Below, in pieces: positions 52,378 to 60,624 of a stretch of DNA of 64,000 nt (the stretch's first letter is position 1; the number at the start of each line of letters is the position of its first letter). The translations under genes and the position numbers were made by a program. The stretch is from Arsenicitalea aurantiaca (GTDB lineage: Bacteria; Pseudomonadota; Alphaproteobacteria; Rhizobiales; Devosiaceae): positions 100,107-164,106 of the forward strand of contig NZ_RZNJ01000006.1 in the NCBI RefSeq assembly GCF_003994485.1, given 5' to 3'. The notes below the pieces were generated by a model. That model saw nothing but the letters and a program-made list of their open reading frames with translations. It did not search any database and had not been told where the DNA came from.

Positions 52378-52848
52378 GTGAACATTGCCGGTGAACATGT
52401 CATTCCTGCCGCGCCCGAAGCGGTGTGGGCGGCACTCAACGACCCGGAGGTTCTCGCGGCCTGCATTCCGGGCTGCCAGTCGCTCGAGATGCAGTCGCCG
52501 ACCGCGATGTCGGCTGTCGTCGTGACCAAGATCGGGCCGATCAAGGCGACCTTCAAAGGCGCCGTGACGCTCAGCGACCTCGACCCGCCGCGCTCCTACC
52601 GGATCGCGGGCGAGGGCCAGGGCGGCATTGCCGGGTTCGCCAAGGGCGGCGCCAATGTCGCACTCACGCCCGAAGGCGGCGCCACGCGCCTTTCCTACAC
52701 CGTCGATGCGGTGGTGGGCGGCAAGCTTGCGCAACTCGGTGGACGGCTGATCGAATCGACCGCCAAGAAGCTCTCGGGGCAGTTCTTCGAGGCGCTGGTC
52801 GCCCATTTCGATCCCGAGACCGCCGTCCGCGCCTCGGCCCATCAATAG
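52378..52848 (+). CDS. CoxG-like SRPBCC protein (molybdenum hydroxylase accessory)
   Basis: A 156-residue CoxG/SRPBCC-fold protein. PAAPEAVWAALNDPEVLAACIPGCQSLE is the family opening, VTKIGPIKATFKGAVTLSD and YTVDAVVGGKLAQLGGRLI follow. CoxG proteins attach to or help mature the Cox-type enzyme and often accompany coxLMS. The start is a GTG at 52378 after GAGGAGA. It is divergent from coxL across a 143-bp gap that contains an AT-rich stretch around 52335-52350 but no operator I can define. Confidence 0.87.
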   Translation: MNIAGEHVIPAAPEAVWAALNDPEVLAACIPGCQSLEMQSPTAMSAVVVTKIGPIKATFKGAVTLSDLDPPRSYRIAGEGQGGIAGFAKGGANVALTPEGGATRLSYTVDAVVGGKLAQLGGRLIESTAKKLSGQFFEALVAHFDPETAVRASAHQ

Positions 52849-52916
52849 GGCCACGGGCGCGCCTCGCGCCCGCACCCCGGTCATGTCCGATCCCGCCATT
52901 CGCGCCATGCCCGCTC

Positions 52917-53681
52917 TCAGAGTGCGGCCGGCGCCCGGTCGCGCATGATCTGGGTGTAGACATAGCTCCGCAGCCTGAGGAATTCCGGCTCGCCCTTGGT
53001 CGCGAGCTGGTCGCGCGGGTTGGGCAGCGCCACGTCGAGCGTTTCCTTGACGCGGGTCGGCACCGAGCCGAGCACGACGATGCGATCGCCAAGATAGACG
53101 GACTCGTCGATGTCGTGGGTCACGAAGATGATGGTCATGCCGAGCTCGCTCTTGAGCTTGAGCATCAGGTCCTCGAGATCGGCCCGGGTCTGCGCGTCGA
53201 CCGAAGCGAAGGGCTCGTCCATCAGCAGGATCTCGGGCTGGTAGGCGATGGCCCGCGCGATGGCGGTGCGCTGCTGCATGCCGCCCGAGAGCTGCCAGGG
53301 ATGCCGGTCCATGGCATGGCCGAGCCCGACCGAAGTCAGGGACTGGTCGACCCGCCTGTCGATTTCCTTCGGATCGAGGCGCTTGTTGCGCAGCGGAAAG
53401 GCGACGTTCTGCCGGACGGTCATCCAGGGATAAAGCGAACGCGAATAGTCCTGGAAGACCAGCGCCATCTGCTCGGGCGGGCGGGTGACCCGCGTATTGC
53501 CGAGCATGACCGACCCGGCGCTCGCCGGCATCAGCCCGGAGAGGCATTTGAGCAGGGTGGTCTTACCGCATCCCGAAGGGCCGACCACGCTCGTGAACGT
53601 GCCGGTGGGGAACTCGGCGGTGATGTCGGCGAGAGCGGTGACGCTCCCATAGTTCTTTTTCAGGCCTTCGACCCTCAGCAT
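52917..53681 (-). CDS. NitT/TauT-type ABC transporter ATP-binding protein
   Basis: A 254-residue ATPase of the SsuB/TauB class. Walker A GPSGCGKTTLLK, Q-loop VFQDYSRSLYPWMTV, signature LSGGMQQRTAIARAI, Walker B ILLMDEPFASVD and VTHDIDESVYLGDRI are intact. It is the last gene of a binding-protein/permease/permease/ATPase operon. These importers take small sulfonates, nitrogen heterocycles, aromatic acids or pyrimidines; the neighbours suggest an aromatic or heterocyclic substrate. Confidence 0.92.
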   Translation of the reverse strand: MLRVEGLKKNYGSVTALADITAEFPTGTFTSVVGPSGCGKTTLLKCLSGLMPASAGSVMLGNTRVTRPPEQMALVFQDYSRSLYPWMTVRQNVAFPLRNKRLDPKEIDRRVDQSLTSVGLGHAMDRHPWQLSGGMQQRTAIARAIAYQPEILLMDEPFASVDAQTRADLEDLMLKLKSELGMTIIFVTHDIDESVYLGDRIVVLGSVPTRVKETLDVALPNPRDQLATKGEPEFLRLRSYVYTQIMRDRAPAAL

Positions 53682-53689
53682 GGCTCTTC

Positions 53690-54469
53690 CTATTCGGACT
53701 TTTGCCTGGCGGCGTGATGCCAGGCGAGGACGCGCCGCTCGAGCGCTTCAAAAAGCAGGTTCAGGCCATAGCCGAGGCATCCGAGCACGAGGATGCCCGC
53801 CCACATGGCCGAGATGTCGAAGGAACGCCGGGCGGTCCAGATGGCAAAGCCGATGCCGTTGGTCGCCGCGACGAATTCGCTGATCACCATCATGATGATG
53901 GCGAGCGACATGGCGGTACGCGCGCCCGCAAAGATCGCCGGCAGCGCGCCGGGCAGCACCATGTGCAGCAGCTGGTTGCGCCGGGTGATGCCGAAGACGT
54001 CCGCGGTTTCGCGCAGCGTGGGATCGATGCTGGAGACCCCCGCAATGGTGTTGAGCAGGATCGGGAAGAGACAGACCATCGCAATCAGCGTGACCTTTGC
54101 GGAATCATCGACCCCGAGCACGATCATGGTCAGCGGCAGAAGCGTCGATGGCGGCAGGGCGCGGAAAAAGTCGACGATGGGCAGGACGGCGAGCCGCGTG
54201 CGCCGCGACAGCCCCAGAAGCACACCTGCCGAAACCCCGATGACGAGCGCGATGGCGTAGCCCGTGCCCATGCGGCGCAGGCTGGGCACGATATCGCTGA
54301 AAAAGCGCGGACCGAACCAGTCCGCGACGAAACGGGTGAGGATCACATCGAGCGGTGGGAAATAGAGATCGTTGCGCGGCGCAGCCCAGAGCGCATAGGC
54401 CGCGATCAGCAGCAGCGGAACGCCGATCTCGAGGCTGAGCAGGACGAGGCGGGATGGCTTGCGGTTCAT
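53690..54469 (-). CDS. NitT/TauT-type ABC transporter permease
   Basis: A 259-residue permease with six segments. FFRALPPSTLLPLTMIVLG is the conserved segment after the second helix pair, and RETADVFGITRRNQLLHMVLPGALPAIFAGARTAMSLAII is the ATPase-contact loop. The ATG overlaps the stop of the upstream permease (ATGA). Having two permease genes means the channel is a heterodimer, less common in this class than a homodimer. Confidence 0.9.
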   Translation of the reverse strand: MNRKPSRLVLLSLEIGVPLLLIAAYALWAAPRNDLYFPPLDVILTRFVADWFGPRFFSDIVPSLRRMGTGYAIALVIGVSAGVLLGLSRRTRLAVLPIVDFFRALPPSTLLPLTMIVLGVDDSAKVTLIAMVCLFPILLNTIAGVSSIDPTLRETADVFGITRRNQLLHMVLPGALPAIFAGARTAMSLAIIMMVISEFVAATNGIGFAIWTARRSFDISAMWAGILVLGCLGYGLNLLFEALERRVLAWHHAARQKSE

Positions 54470-55317
54470 TGGGCAGCTCCGCGGAAGGCGGTGTGCCAGT
54501 GCAGCACGCGCCGCTCGATGCGGCTGAAGAGCGTGTTCTGCGCGAGCCCAAGGACGCCGGTCCAGAAGATGATGGCGTAGACCGCCTCGACATTGGCGCC
54601 CTGCCGGGCGAGCACGATCCGCCGGCCGAGCCCTTCCATGCCGACCACGATTTCCATGGTGACGACAACGACGAGCGCGAGCGCCGAAGAGATGCGCAGG
54701 CCGGTCGCGATATAGGGCAGCGCCGCAGGCAGGACGATCTTGCGCAGGCGCGCGGAGGCCGAAAAGCCGAAGGACCGGGCCGTCTCGACGGCAAGCGGCT
54801 CGACGTCGCGCACCCCGTAGAGGGTCTGGATAAGAATCGGCCAGAAGGCAGAGAAGGCGGAGAGGAAGATCTTGCTCTGGTCGTTCGCACCCATGAGGAG
54901 GATGAGCGCGGGAATGAGCGCGACCGAGGGGATCGGCCGCAGGAATTCGACCAGCGTGCGCAGGGCGGCGTGCACATAGACCGAGGCCCCCATCAGGATG
55001 CCGATGGGAATGGCGAGCACCGCGGCGATGGCGAGGCTCGCAGCCCACGTCCAGAGCGTCGTCCATGTGTCGAGCCAGAAGCTCATCTGTCCGAACTGCT
55101 GGACGAGGCCGAGCGCCATGACCGAGGGGGGCGGCACGAAACGCTGCGGCACGATGTCGAGCCGCGTGATGATTTCGAAGACGAGCAGGAAGAGCGCGAT
55201 GCCGAGATAGGGCAGCGCCGCATCGGGGACCAGCGGCCCCCGCGATGTCGCGCCCGGCCCCGCAATCTCCCCGGGCCGGACGACGGGCGCGCCGGCGCCC
55301 AGGCTGCTCTCACGCAT
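54466..55317 (-). CDS. NitT/TauT-type ABC transporter permease
   Basis: A 283-residue permease with six segments after a 35-residue cytoplasmic, proline-rich N-terminus. FLRPIPSVALIPALILLMG and ETARSFGFSASARLRKIVLPAALPYIATGLRISSALAL are the family landmarks. The start at MRESSLGAG was chosen over an ATG at 55374, which would overlap the hairpin after the binding-protein gene; no strong ribosome site is visible. Confidence 0.88.
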   Translation of the reverse strand: MRESSLGAGAPVVRPGEIAGPGATSRGPLVPDAALPYLGIALFLLVFEIITRLDIVPQRFVPPPSVMALGLVQQFGQMSFWLDTWTTLWTWAASLAIAAVLAIPIGILMGASVYVHAALRTLVEFLRPIPSVALIPALILLMGANDQSKIFLSAFSAFWPILIQTLYGVRDVEPLAVETARSFGFSASARLRKIVLPAALPYIATGLRISSALALVVVVTMEIVVGMEGLGRRIVLARQGANVEAVYAIIFWTGVLGLAQNTLFSRIERRVLHWHTAFRGAAQ

Positions 55318-55346
55318 GCAGAGGTTCCGTTCTGTCTTGAAGTGAT

Positions 55347-55371
55347 GCGCGCGACCCGCCGGGCCGCGCGC
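55347..55371 (-). repeat. GC-rich stem-loop directly after the NitT/TauT binding-protein gene
   Basis: GCGCGCGACCC, loop GCC and GGGCCGCGCGC pair over eleven bases with one mismatch, 21 bases after the binding-protein stop and 29 before the permease start. No T-run follows, so it fits an mRNA-stabilising or partly terminating element. Confidence 0.62.
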
Positions 55372-55392
55372 CAAGTCTATCGATCGGCCGGC

Positions 55393-56376
55393 TTATTCGC
55401 CGGGCTCGTGCACCAGCGCCTCGAGATCGGGCATGGAGGGCATGAAACCGTAGCGGATGGCGAGGTCGGCCCCGAGCTGGAAATCTTCCGGCGTCAGGCT
55501 TGGGCGCCATTCGGGCAGGTAGAAGCTGTCGGCAATGGCCTGGCTGACATTGGAATTGAACTTGGGGAAGGCCGCCCGCACTTCGTCGGGATTGTCGATG
55601 GCGTATTGCTGGCCGCGATAGATGGCGCGCACAAAGCCGTCGACCAGCTCGGGGTTTTCCTCGAGGAAGTTGCGGTTGGTGAAATAGGCCGAGAACATGA
55701 TGCCGTTCGGATCGACCTCGTAGACCGGATAGGAAATGACGCGCAGGTCATTGGCGAGAGCGGCGGCGACGAAGGGTTCGACGACCCAGCCGGCATCCAC
55801 CTGGCCCTGGGCCACGAGGCTGACCACGTCCGGGAACGGCACTTCGATGATCTCCACCGCTTCGGCAGGATTCTCGATGCCGTTGTTCTCGAGCGCGGCG
55901 AGGATCGAGAGATGCACGAAGTTCTGCAGCGTGTTGCTCGAGACGCGGCGGCCTTCGAGATCGGCGAGCGACTGGATGTCGGAATCGGCGCGCACGACGA
56001 TGGCATTGTTGCCCGTCTCGTTCTGCGTTTCGCCCACGAAGCCGTTGGCCACGGCCACCACGGGCAGGCCGCGGGAGGCAGCGATCAGAAGGCTCGTCTG
56101 GTTGGAATAGCCGAAATCGAAATCACCGGCGACGACCGAGGTGACGATGTCGACGCCGCCCACTTCGGGCTTGAACTCGACCTTGAGGCCCTCCTCGGCA
56201 AACCAGCCGAACTCTTGGGCGAAATAGGCGGGGATCAGGGTGGAGATCGGCTGCATGCCGACGACCACATGGCGCAATTCGGCGTCCTGCGCCTGCGCGA
56301 CGCCGGTCGCGGCCAGGGCCATTGCCATGGCCGAAGTGGCCACGCTCAGTTTCAAGGCTTGGTGCAGAGTTCTCAC
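55393..56376 (-). CDS. NitT/TauT-type ABC transporter substrate-binding protein
   Basis: A 327-residue periplasmic protein of the SsuA/THI5-like fold with a signal peptide ending AQAQ. YFAQEFGWFAEEGLKVEF, GDFDFGYSNQTSLLIAASRGLPVVAVANGFV, LADLEGRRVSSNT and VDAGWVVEPFVAAAL are the typical stretches. It delivers the substrate to the downstream permease pair. GAGGAAG precedes the ATG. An AT-rich promoter-like region lies upstream at 56425-56465. Confidence 0.92.
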   Translation of the reverse strand: MRTLHQALKLSVATSAMAMALAATGVAQAQDAELRHVVVGMQPISTLIPAYFAQEFGWFAEEGLKVEFKPEVGGVDIVTSVVAGDFDFGYSNQTSLLIAASRGLPVVAVANGFVGETQNETGNNAIVVRADSDIQSLADLEGRRVSSNTLQNFVHLSILAALENNGIENPAEAVEIIEVPFPDVVSLVAQGQVDAGWVVEPFVAAALANDLRVISYPVYEVDPNGIMFSAYFTNRNFLEENPELVDGFVRAIYRGQQYAIDNPDEVRAAFPKFNSNVSQAIADSFYLPEWRPSLTPEDFQLGADLAIRYGFMPSMPDLEALVHEPGE

Positions 56377-56522
56377 GACTTCCTCCTCATGACGACCGCG
56401 CTATCCTCCACGCGTCCTGAGGATACACAAACACATTTTTTGTATGACAGCAATCCGTCAAATGTATTCACACCCCAAGGGCGAGGCCGTGCCCGCGGAA
56501 GAGCGGTGGGGCGCCGCGCCGG

Positions 56523-57197
56523 TCAGGAGGCGACGGCGCCGAGTTCGGCCTGGCGCAGCTGCGCGAAAAAGTCGGAAAAACGTTCCCCCTGTACCAGCAC
56601 ATGGGTGCGCAGCGCATCGGCAGCGGCATCGGGATCGCCATTGACGATGGCCTCGACGATGATCCGGTGCTCGGCGAGCGAGTTGCGCACGCGGTTGCGC
56701 GCACGCAGCTGCAGTCGGCGGTAGGGCTTGAGCCGTGTAGCGAGCGAAAGCGCCTCCTCTTCGAGGAATTCGCTCGCGCTCATCGCATAGATCATGTGGT
56801 GAAAGGCTTCGTTGGCATAGTAATAGGCGTCTGGGTCGCCATCCTGCTCGGCCTGCTCGCAGGCCCGGTTGGCCTCGACAAGCCCAGCGGCGCCCTCACT
56901 GGTCACGCGCCGCGCGGCCATGCGCCCGCAAAGCGCCTCGAGCTCGGCCATGACCTCGAACATCTCGATCAGCCGACGCGGGCTCAGCTGGCGGACGAAG
57001 GCCCCGCGATTGGTCTGGATCTCGACGAGCCCGGTTGCCGAAAGCTGCATCAGCGCTTCGCGGACGGGCGTGCGCGAGACCCCGAAGCGCTCGCGCAGGC
57101 TCGCCTCGTCCAGCCGTTCACCGGGCTTGTAGCCTCCGGTGACGATTTCCTGCTCGATCTGATCACGGAGTTGCGCCGTCAGGCTGAGCTTGGGCAT
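56523..57197 (-). CDS. GntR-family regulator, FadR subfamily (FCD domain)
   Basis: A 224-residue regulator. LRDQIEQEIVTGGYKPGERLDEASLRERFGVSRTPVREALMQLSATGLV is the winged helix-turn-helix and NEAFHHMIYAMS with AEHRIIVEAIVNGD the FCD metal region. The start at MPKLSLTAQ follows GAGGGATC and leaves the upstream palindromes free. It lies between the importer operon (same strand) and the divergent hydroxyquinol genes, so it may control both. Confidence 0.9.
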   Translation of the reverse strand: MPKLSLTAQLRDQIEQEIVTGGYKPGERLDEASLRERFGVSRTPVREALMQLSATGLVEIQTNRGAFVRQLSPRRLIEMFEVMAELEALCGRMAARRVTSEGAAGLVEANRACEQAEQDGDPDAYYYANEAFHHMIYAMSASEFLEEEALSLATRLKPYRRLQLRARNRVRNSLAEHRIIVEAIVNGDPDAAADALRTHVLVQGERFSDFFAQLRQAELGAVAS

Positions 57198-57213
57198 GAT
57201 CCCTCGTATGCAT

Positions 57214-57226
57214 AGATTGCCAATCT
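57214..57226. promoter_or_regulatory. Palindrome AGATTG-C-CAATCT before the GntR gene
   Basis: A perfect 13-base palindrome 17 bases upstream of the GntR start. AGATTG recurs a little further on (57235-57240). It is a candidate autoregulatory site. Confidence 0.45.
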
Positions 57227-57258
57227 TATACGCCAGATTGACAGAATTGTCGAACAAA

Positions 57259-57275
57259 GTGTAGTCGTCCTACAC
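57259..57275. promoter_or_regulatory. Putative GntR operator before the hydroxyquinol genes
   Basis: GTGTAG, five bases and CTACAC form a perfect inverted repeat 32 bases upstream of the maleylacetate reductase start, in the 110-bp divergent gap. Its length and symmetry suit a FadR-type dimer. Confidence 0.55.
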
Positions 57276-57307
57276 AATCCCCGTCCATCTCTCCGGCAGG
57301 ACGCAGC

Positions 57308-58378
57308 ATGTCACATTTCACGCCCGACTTCGTCATTCAATATGCGGGCCTGCGGGTGCGGTTTGGGGCCGGGATGCGCAATCGCATCGCCGAGGAGGTC
57401 GAACGGCTCGGGCACGCGCGCGCGCTCGTGCTCTCGACGCCCGAACAGGCGGATGCGGCCCGGCACGTCGCCGAGACCCTCGGGCCCCGCTCGGCCGGCG
57501 TCTTTGCTGGCGCGGTGATGCACACGCCCGTCGCTGTCACCCAGACCGCCCTCGCCCATGCGGAGACGGTCGGCGCGGACTGTCTCGTTGCGATCGGCGG
57601 CGGCTCGACCATCGGGCTTGGCAAGGCGATCGCCTTGCGCAGCGGGCTCGACCAGATCGTCGTGCCGACCACTTATGCGGGTTCGGAAGCGACCCCGATC
57701 CTCGGCCAGACCGAGAACGGGATCAAGACGACGCTGATCGATCCGGCCACGCAGCCCGAAATTGTCCTCTATGACCCCGAACTGGTGGCTACGCTGCCCG
57801 TGCCGCTCACGGTCTCGAGCGCGCTTAACGCCATGGCCCATGCCGCCGAAGGGCTCTACGCGCAGAACCGCAATCCGCTTTCGAGCCTGATGGCCGAAGA
57901 AGGCCTGCGCGCCTTCGCCGATGCGCTCGAGCGTGTCGTCGCCAATCCGGGCGATCTCGATGCGCGGAGCGAGACGCTCTATGGCGCCTGGCTCTGCGGC
58001 ACCGTGCTGGGCCAGGTCGGCATGGCCCTCCACCACAAGCTCTGCCACACGCTGGGGGGATCGTTCGACCTGCCACACGCTCAGACCCATGCGGTGATCC
58101 TGCCCCACGCGATCGGGTTCAATGCCGGTGCGGCCGCCGACGAACTTGCCGTGGTGGGCGCGATCTTCGGGGACGACCATCCGGGGCGGGCCCTCTACAG
58201 GTTTGCCGAGCGGATCGGCGCGCCGCTCTCGCTGCGGGCGCTCGGCCTTGCGGAAGCCGATCTCGACCGCGCCGCCGAAATCGCCACCGCAAAACCCTAT
58301 TGGAACCCGCGGCCGGTAACGCGGGCCGACATCCGGGCGCTCCTGCAGGCGGCCTGGGAGGGCCGCGCGCCCGCCTGA
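57308..58378 (+). CDS. Maleylacetate reductase
   Basis: A 356-residue iron-containing-alcohol-dehydrogenase-like protein of the maleylacetate reductase group. LVAIGGGSTIGLGKAIALRSG and VPTTYAGSEATPILGQTENG bind the nucleotide; NAMAHAAEGLYA and HHKLCHTLGGSFDLPHAQTHAVILPHA are the family's histidine-rich active-site stretches. It reduces maleylacetate to 3-oxoadipate with NADH. The next gene makes maleylacetate, and pcaIJF elsewhere in the window can use the product. Confidence 0.95.
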   Translation: MSHFTPDFVIQYAGLRVRFGAGMRNRIAEEVERLGHARALVLSTPEQADAARHVAETLGPRSAGVFAGAVMHTPVAVTQTALAHAETVGADCLVAIGGGSTIGLGKAIALRSGLDQIVVPTTYAGSEATPILGQTENGIKTTLIDPATQPEIVLYDPELVATLPVPLTVSSALNAMAHAAEGLYAQNRNPLSSLMAEEGLRAFADALERVVANPGDLDARSETLYGAWLCGTVLGQVGMALHHKLCHTLGGSFDLPHAQTHAVILPHAIGFNAGAAADELAVVGAIFGDDHPGRALYRFAERIGAPLSLRALGLAEADLDRAAEIATAKPYWNPRPVTRADIRALLQAAWEGRAPA

Positions 58379-58399
58379 GACAATGGAGGACAAAGCCCC

Positions 58400-59257
58400 G
58401 TGAACGATCGTACCGACACCGCCTATTTCACCGAAGCCCGCTCCGTCGAGGCGGTCAATGCCCGGATGGCGCCTGGCGCCGATCCGCGGCTTACCCAGAT
58501 CATGTCCGCGCTCGTCGGGCATCTGCACAGCCTGGTCAAGGAGGTCGGGCTGACCCAGGAGGAATGGGCGCTCGCGATCGACTTTTTGACCCGCACCGGC
58601 CAGATCTCGGACGGCAACCGGCAGGAATACATACTTTTGAGCGACGTGCTCGGGGTCTCGATGCTCGTCGATGCCATCGGGAGCCGGCGACCCGAAGGAG
58701 CCACGGAAAATACCGTGCTCGGCCCCTTCTACGTGCCGGGCGCCCCCGCCTACCCCATGGGCGCCAACATCTCGCTCGACGGCAAGGGGGAGAGTTGCCT
58801 CTTTTCGGGCCGCGTCATCGACCTCGAGGGCCGGCCCATCAAGGGCGCGCGCATCGATGTGTGGTCGGACAATGCCGAGGGGTTTTACGACGTCCAGCAG
58901 CCCGATCTGCAGCCGCGCTGGAACAATCGTGGGGTCTTCGAAACCGGCGAGGACGGGCGTTATGCGTTTCGCGGCATCCGCCCGGTGTCCTATCCGATCC
59001 CCGATGACGGACCGGTGGGGCAGCTGCTGGGCGCACTCGGGCGCCACCCCAATCGCCCTGCGCACCTGCACTTCATCGTCAGCGCGCCGGGCCATGAAAC
59101 CATCGTCACCCACACCTTCGTCGATGGCGACCCCTGGCTCGCCTCGGACGCGGTCTTCGGGGTCAAGTCCTCGCTCATCGCGCAGATGACGCCGGGCGAA
59201 CCCGGCGACACCCTATGGGCCTCGCGCTTCGACTTCGTCATGTGCCCGCTCGGCTGA
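58400..59257 (+). CDS. Hydroxyquinol 1,2-dioxygenase (intradiol)
   Basis: A 285-residue intradiol ring-cleavage dioxygenase. The N-terminal helical dimerisation domain ends near residue 95; the catalytic domain has VLGPFYVPGAP (first iron tyrosine), GIRPVSYPIPDDGP (second tyrosine) and RPAHLHFIVSAPGHE with the two iron histidines. It opens hydroxyquinol (1,2,4-trihydroxybenzene) to maleylacetate. Its partner maleylacetate reductase, directly upstream, points to hydroxyquinol rather than catechol. It starts with GTG after TGGAGGA. No hydroxylase that makes hydroxyquinol is visible. Confidence 0.94.
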   Translation: MNDRTDTAYFTEARSVEAVNARMAPGADPRLTQIMSALVGHLHSLVKEVGLTQEEWALAIDFLTRTGQISDGNRQEYILLSDVLGVSMLVDAIGSRRPEGATENTVLGPFYVPGAPAYPMGANISLDGKGESCLFSGRVIDLEGRPIKGARIDVWSDNAEGFYDVQQPDLQPRWNNRGVFETGEDGRYAFRGIRPVSYPIPDDGPVGQLLGALGRHPNRPAHLHFIVSAPGHETIVTHTFVDGDPWLASDAVFGVKSSLIAQMTPGEPGDTLWASRFDFVMCPLG

Positions 59258-59324
59258 AGCTGAGCCTTTCTTGCCGGGCCACCCCACAGCTGCGCCGGCC
59301 TCATATTCGCCAGAGAAAATCTGT

Positions 59325-59373
59325 TTTCATATGTGAAAGAGGTTTGACGGCCTCGGCGCGGGCTTGCTAGCTC
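59325..59373 (+). promoter_or_regulatory. Promoter and palindrome upstream of the second CoA-transferase operon
   Basis: TTGACG (59344-59349) and TAGCTC (59368-59373), 18 bases apart, form a plausible promoter. Five bases before the -35 box TTTCA, TATG, TGAAA (59325-59338) forms an inverted repeat. The operon that follows is thus probably transcribed separately from the hydroxyquinol genes and under its own control. Confidence 0.5.
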
Positions 59374-59454
59374 TTGGCAACAGGCGGGCGCGGAGGCGCT
59401 CGCGCGAGGATGGAAACAGGACATGGACGATATGCGTCACCCCCGGAGGCGCCC

Positions 59455-60624
59455 GTGAGCATCTTGCCGGACGCTGCGACGCTGCCGCTTGCTGGCGTGC
59501 TGGTCGTGGATCTCTGCCAGTTCCTTTCGGGTCCCTATGCTTCGCTGAGGCTGCAGGATCTGGGCGCGCGGGTCATCAAGATCGAGCGGCCCGACGGGGG
59601 CGATTTGTCGCGCCGGCTCTACCTCTCGGACACCGAGATCGGCGGGGATTCGACGCTTTTCCACGCCATCAACCGCTCCAAGGAGAGCCTCGCGCTCGAT
59701 CTCAAGAACCCCGAGGACATCGCGGCGCTGAAGACGCTCGTCGGCAAGGCCGACGTGGTGCTGCAGAATTTCCGCCCCGGTGTCATCGGCCGGCTCGGGC
59801 TCGGCTACGAGACGCTGCGGGCGGTCAACCCCGCGCTCGTCTATGGCTCGATCACCGGCTATGGCGAGGCGGGCCCATGGGTTGGGCGCCCGGGGCAGGA
59901 TCTGCTCGCCCAGGCCCGGTCGGGCCTCATGTGGCTCACCGGTGATGCCGAGCAGGGCCCGGTGCCGATGGGCCTGGCGGTCGCCGACATGCTCGCCGGC
60001 GCGGCGATGGCGCAGGGCATCCTCGCTGCTCTCGTCAAGCGCTGGCGCACCGGGGCTGGCAGCCATGTCGAGACGAGCCTTCTCGAGGCCTTGGTCGACT
60101 TCCAGTTCGAGGTCTTGACCACGCACCTCAATGATGGCGGGCGTCTGCCGCAGCGCGCCGCCTATCGGAACGCCCATGCCTACCTGTCGGCGCCCTACGG
60201 GGTCTATCCGACCGCCGACGGACATCTGGCGATCGCCATGACCCCGATCGGGCGGCTCGGCGAACTGCTCGGGCTCGAGGCGCTGCTGCCCTTCTCGAAC
60301 GACCCCAAGAGCTGGTTCACCGAGCGCGACCGCATCAAGCGCATCATTGCGGACGCCATCGTGACCGAGCCGACCGCGCACTGGCTCTCCATCCTCGAGC
60401 CCGCGGACATCTGGTGCGCGAAGGTTCTGAGCTGGCCCGAACTGCTCGAATCCGAAGGGTTCCGGGCGCTCGACATGCTGCAGACGGTGACGCGCGGCGA
60501 CGGCCTTTCCATCACCACCACCCGCTCGCCCATCCGGGTCGACGGCCAGCGCGCCCGCACCCGGAGGGCGGCGCCGCTGATCGGGGAGCAGAGCGCCGCC
60601 ATCAGGAAGGAATTCGGACTATGA
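59455..60624 (+). CDS. Class III (CaiB/BaiF family) CoA-transferase
   Basis: A 389-residue family III CoA-transferase. VLVVDLCQFLSGPYASLRLQDLGARVIKIERP opens it in the usual way, NRSKESLALDLKNPED and QNFRPGVIGRLGLGYE follow, and GLAVADMLAGAAMAQGIL carries the catalytic aspartate. The start is a GTG at 59455 with GGAGG six bases upstream; an ATG at 59374 lacks family similarity over the added part. It overlaps the next gene by 4 nt and forms an operon with a solute-binding-like protein and a MaoC dehydratase. Confidence 0.9.
   Translation: MSILPDAATLPLAGVLVVDLCQFLSGPYASLRLQDLGARVIKIERPDGGDLSRRLYLSDTEIGGDSTLFHAINRSKESLALDLKNPEDIAALKTLVGKADVVLQNFRPGVIGRLGLGYETLRAVNPALVYGSITGYGEAGPWVGRPGQDLLAQARSGLMWLTGDAEQGPVPMGLAVADMLAGAAMAQGILAALVKRWRTGAGSHVETSLLEALVDFQFEVLTTHLNDGGRLPQRAAYRNAHAYLSAPYGVYPTADGHLAIAMTPIGRLGELLGLEALLPFSNDPKSWFTERDRIKRIIADAIVTEPTAHWLSILEPADIWCAKVLSWPELLESEGFRALDMLQTVTRGDGLSITTTRSPIRVDGQRARTRRAAPLIGEQSAAIRKEFGL

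Noticed and set aside
44779..52848. Calling the molybdenum enzyme carbon monoxide dehydrogenase.
   Set aside because: The large subunit has VYRGAGR instead of AYRCSFR, and the coxD/E/F maturation genes are not nearby.
54454..56724. A 756-codon plus-strand frame opposite the NitT/TauT genes.
   Set aside because: It mirrors three clear ABC transporter genes and reads as low-complexity Gly/Asp/Glu/Arg-rich text without recognisable domains.
57311..59113. A 600-codon minus-strand frame opposite maleylacetate reductase and the dioxygenase.
   Set aside because: The plus-strand genes have complete active-site motifs; the opposing frame has none.
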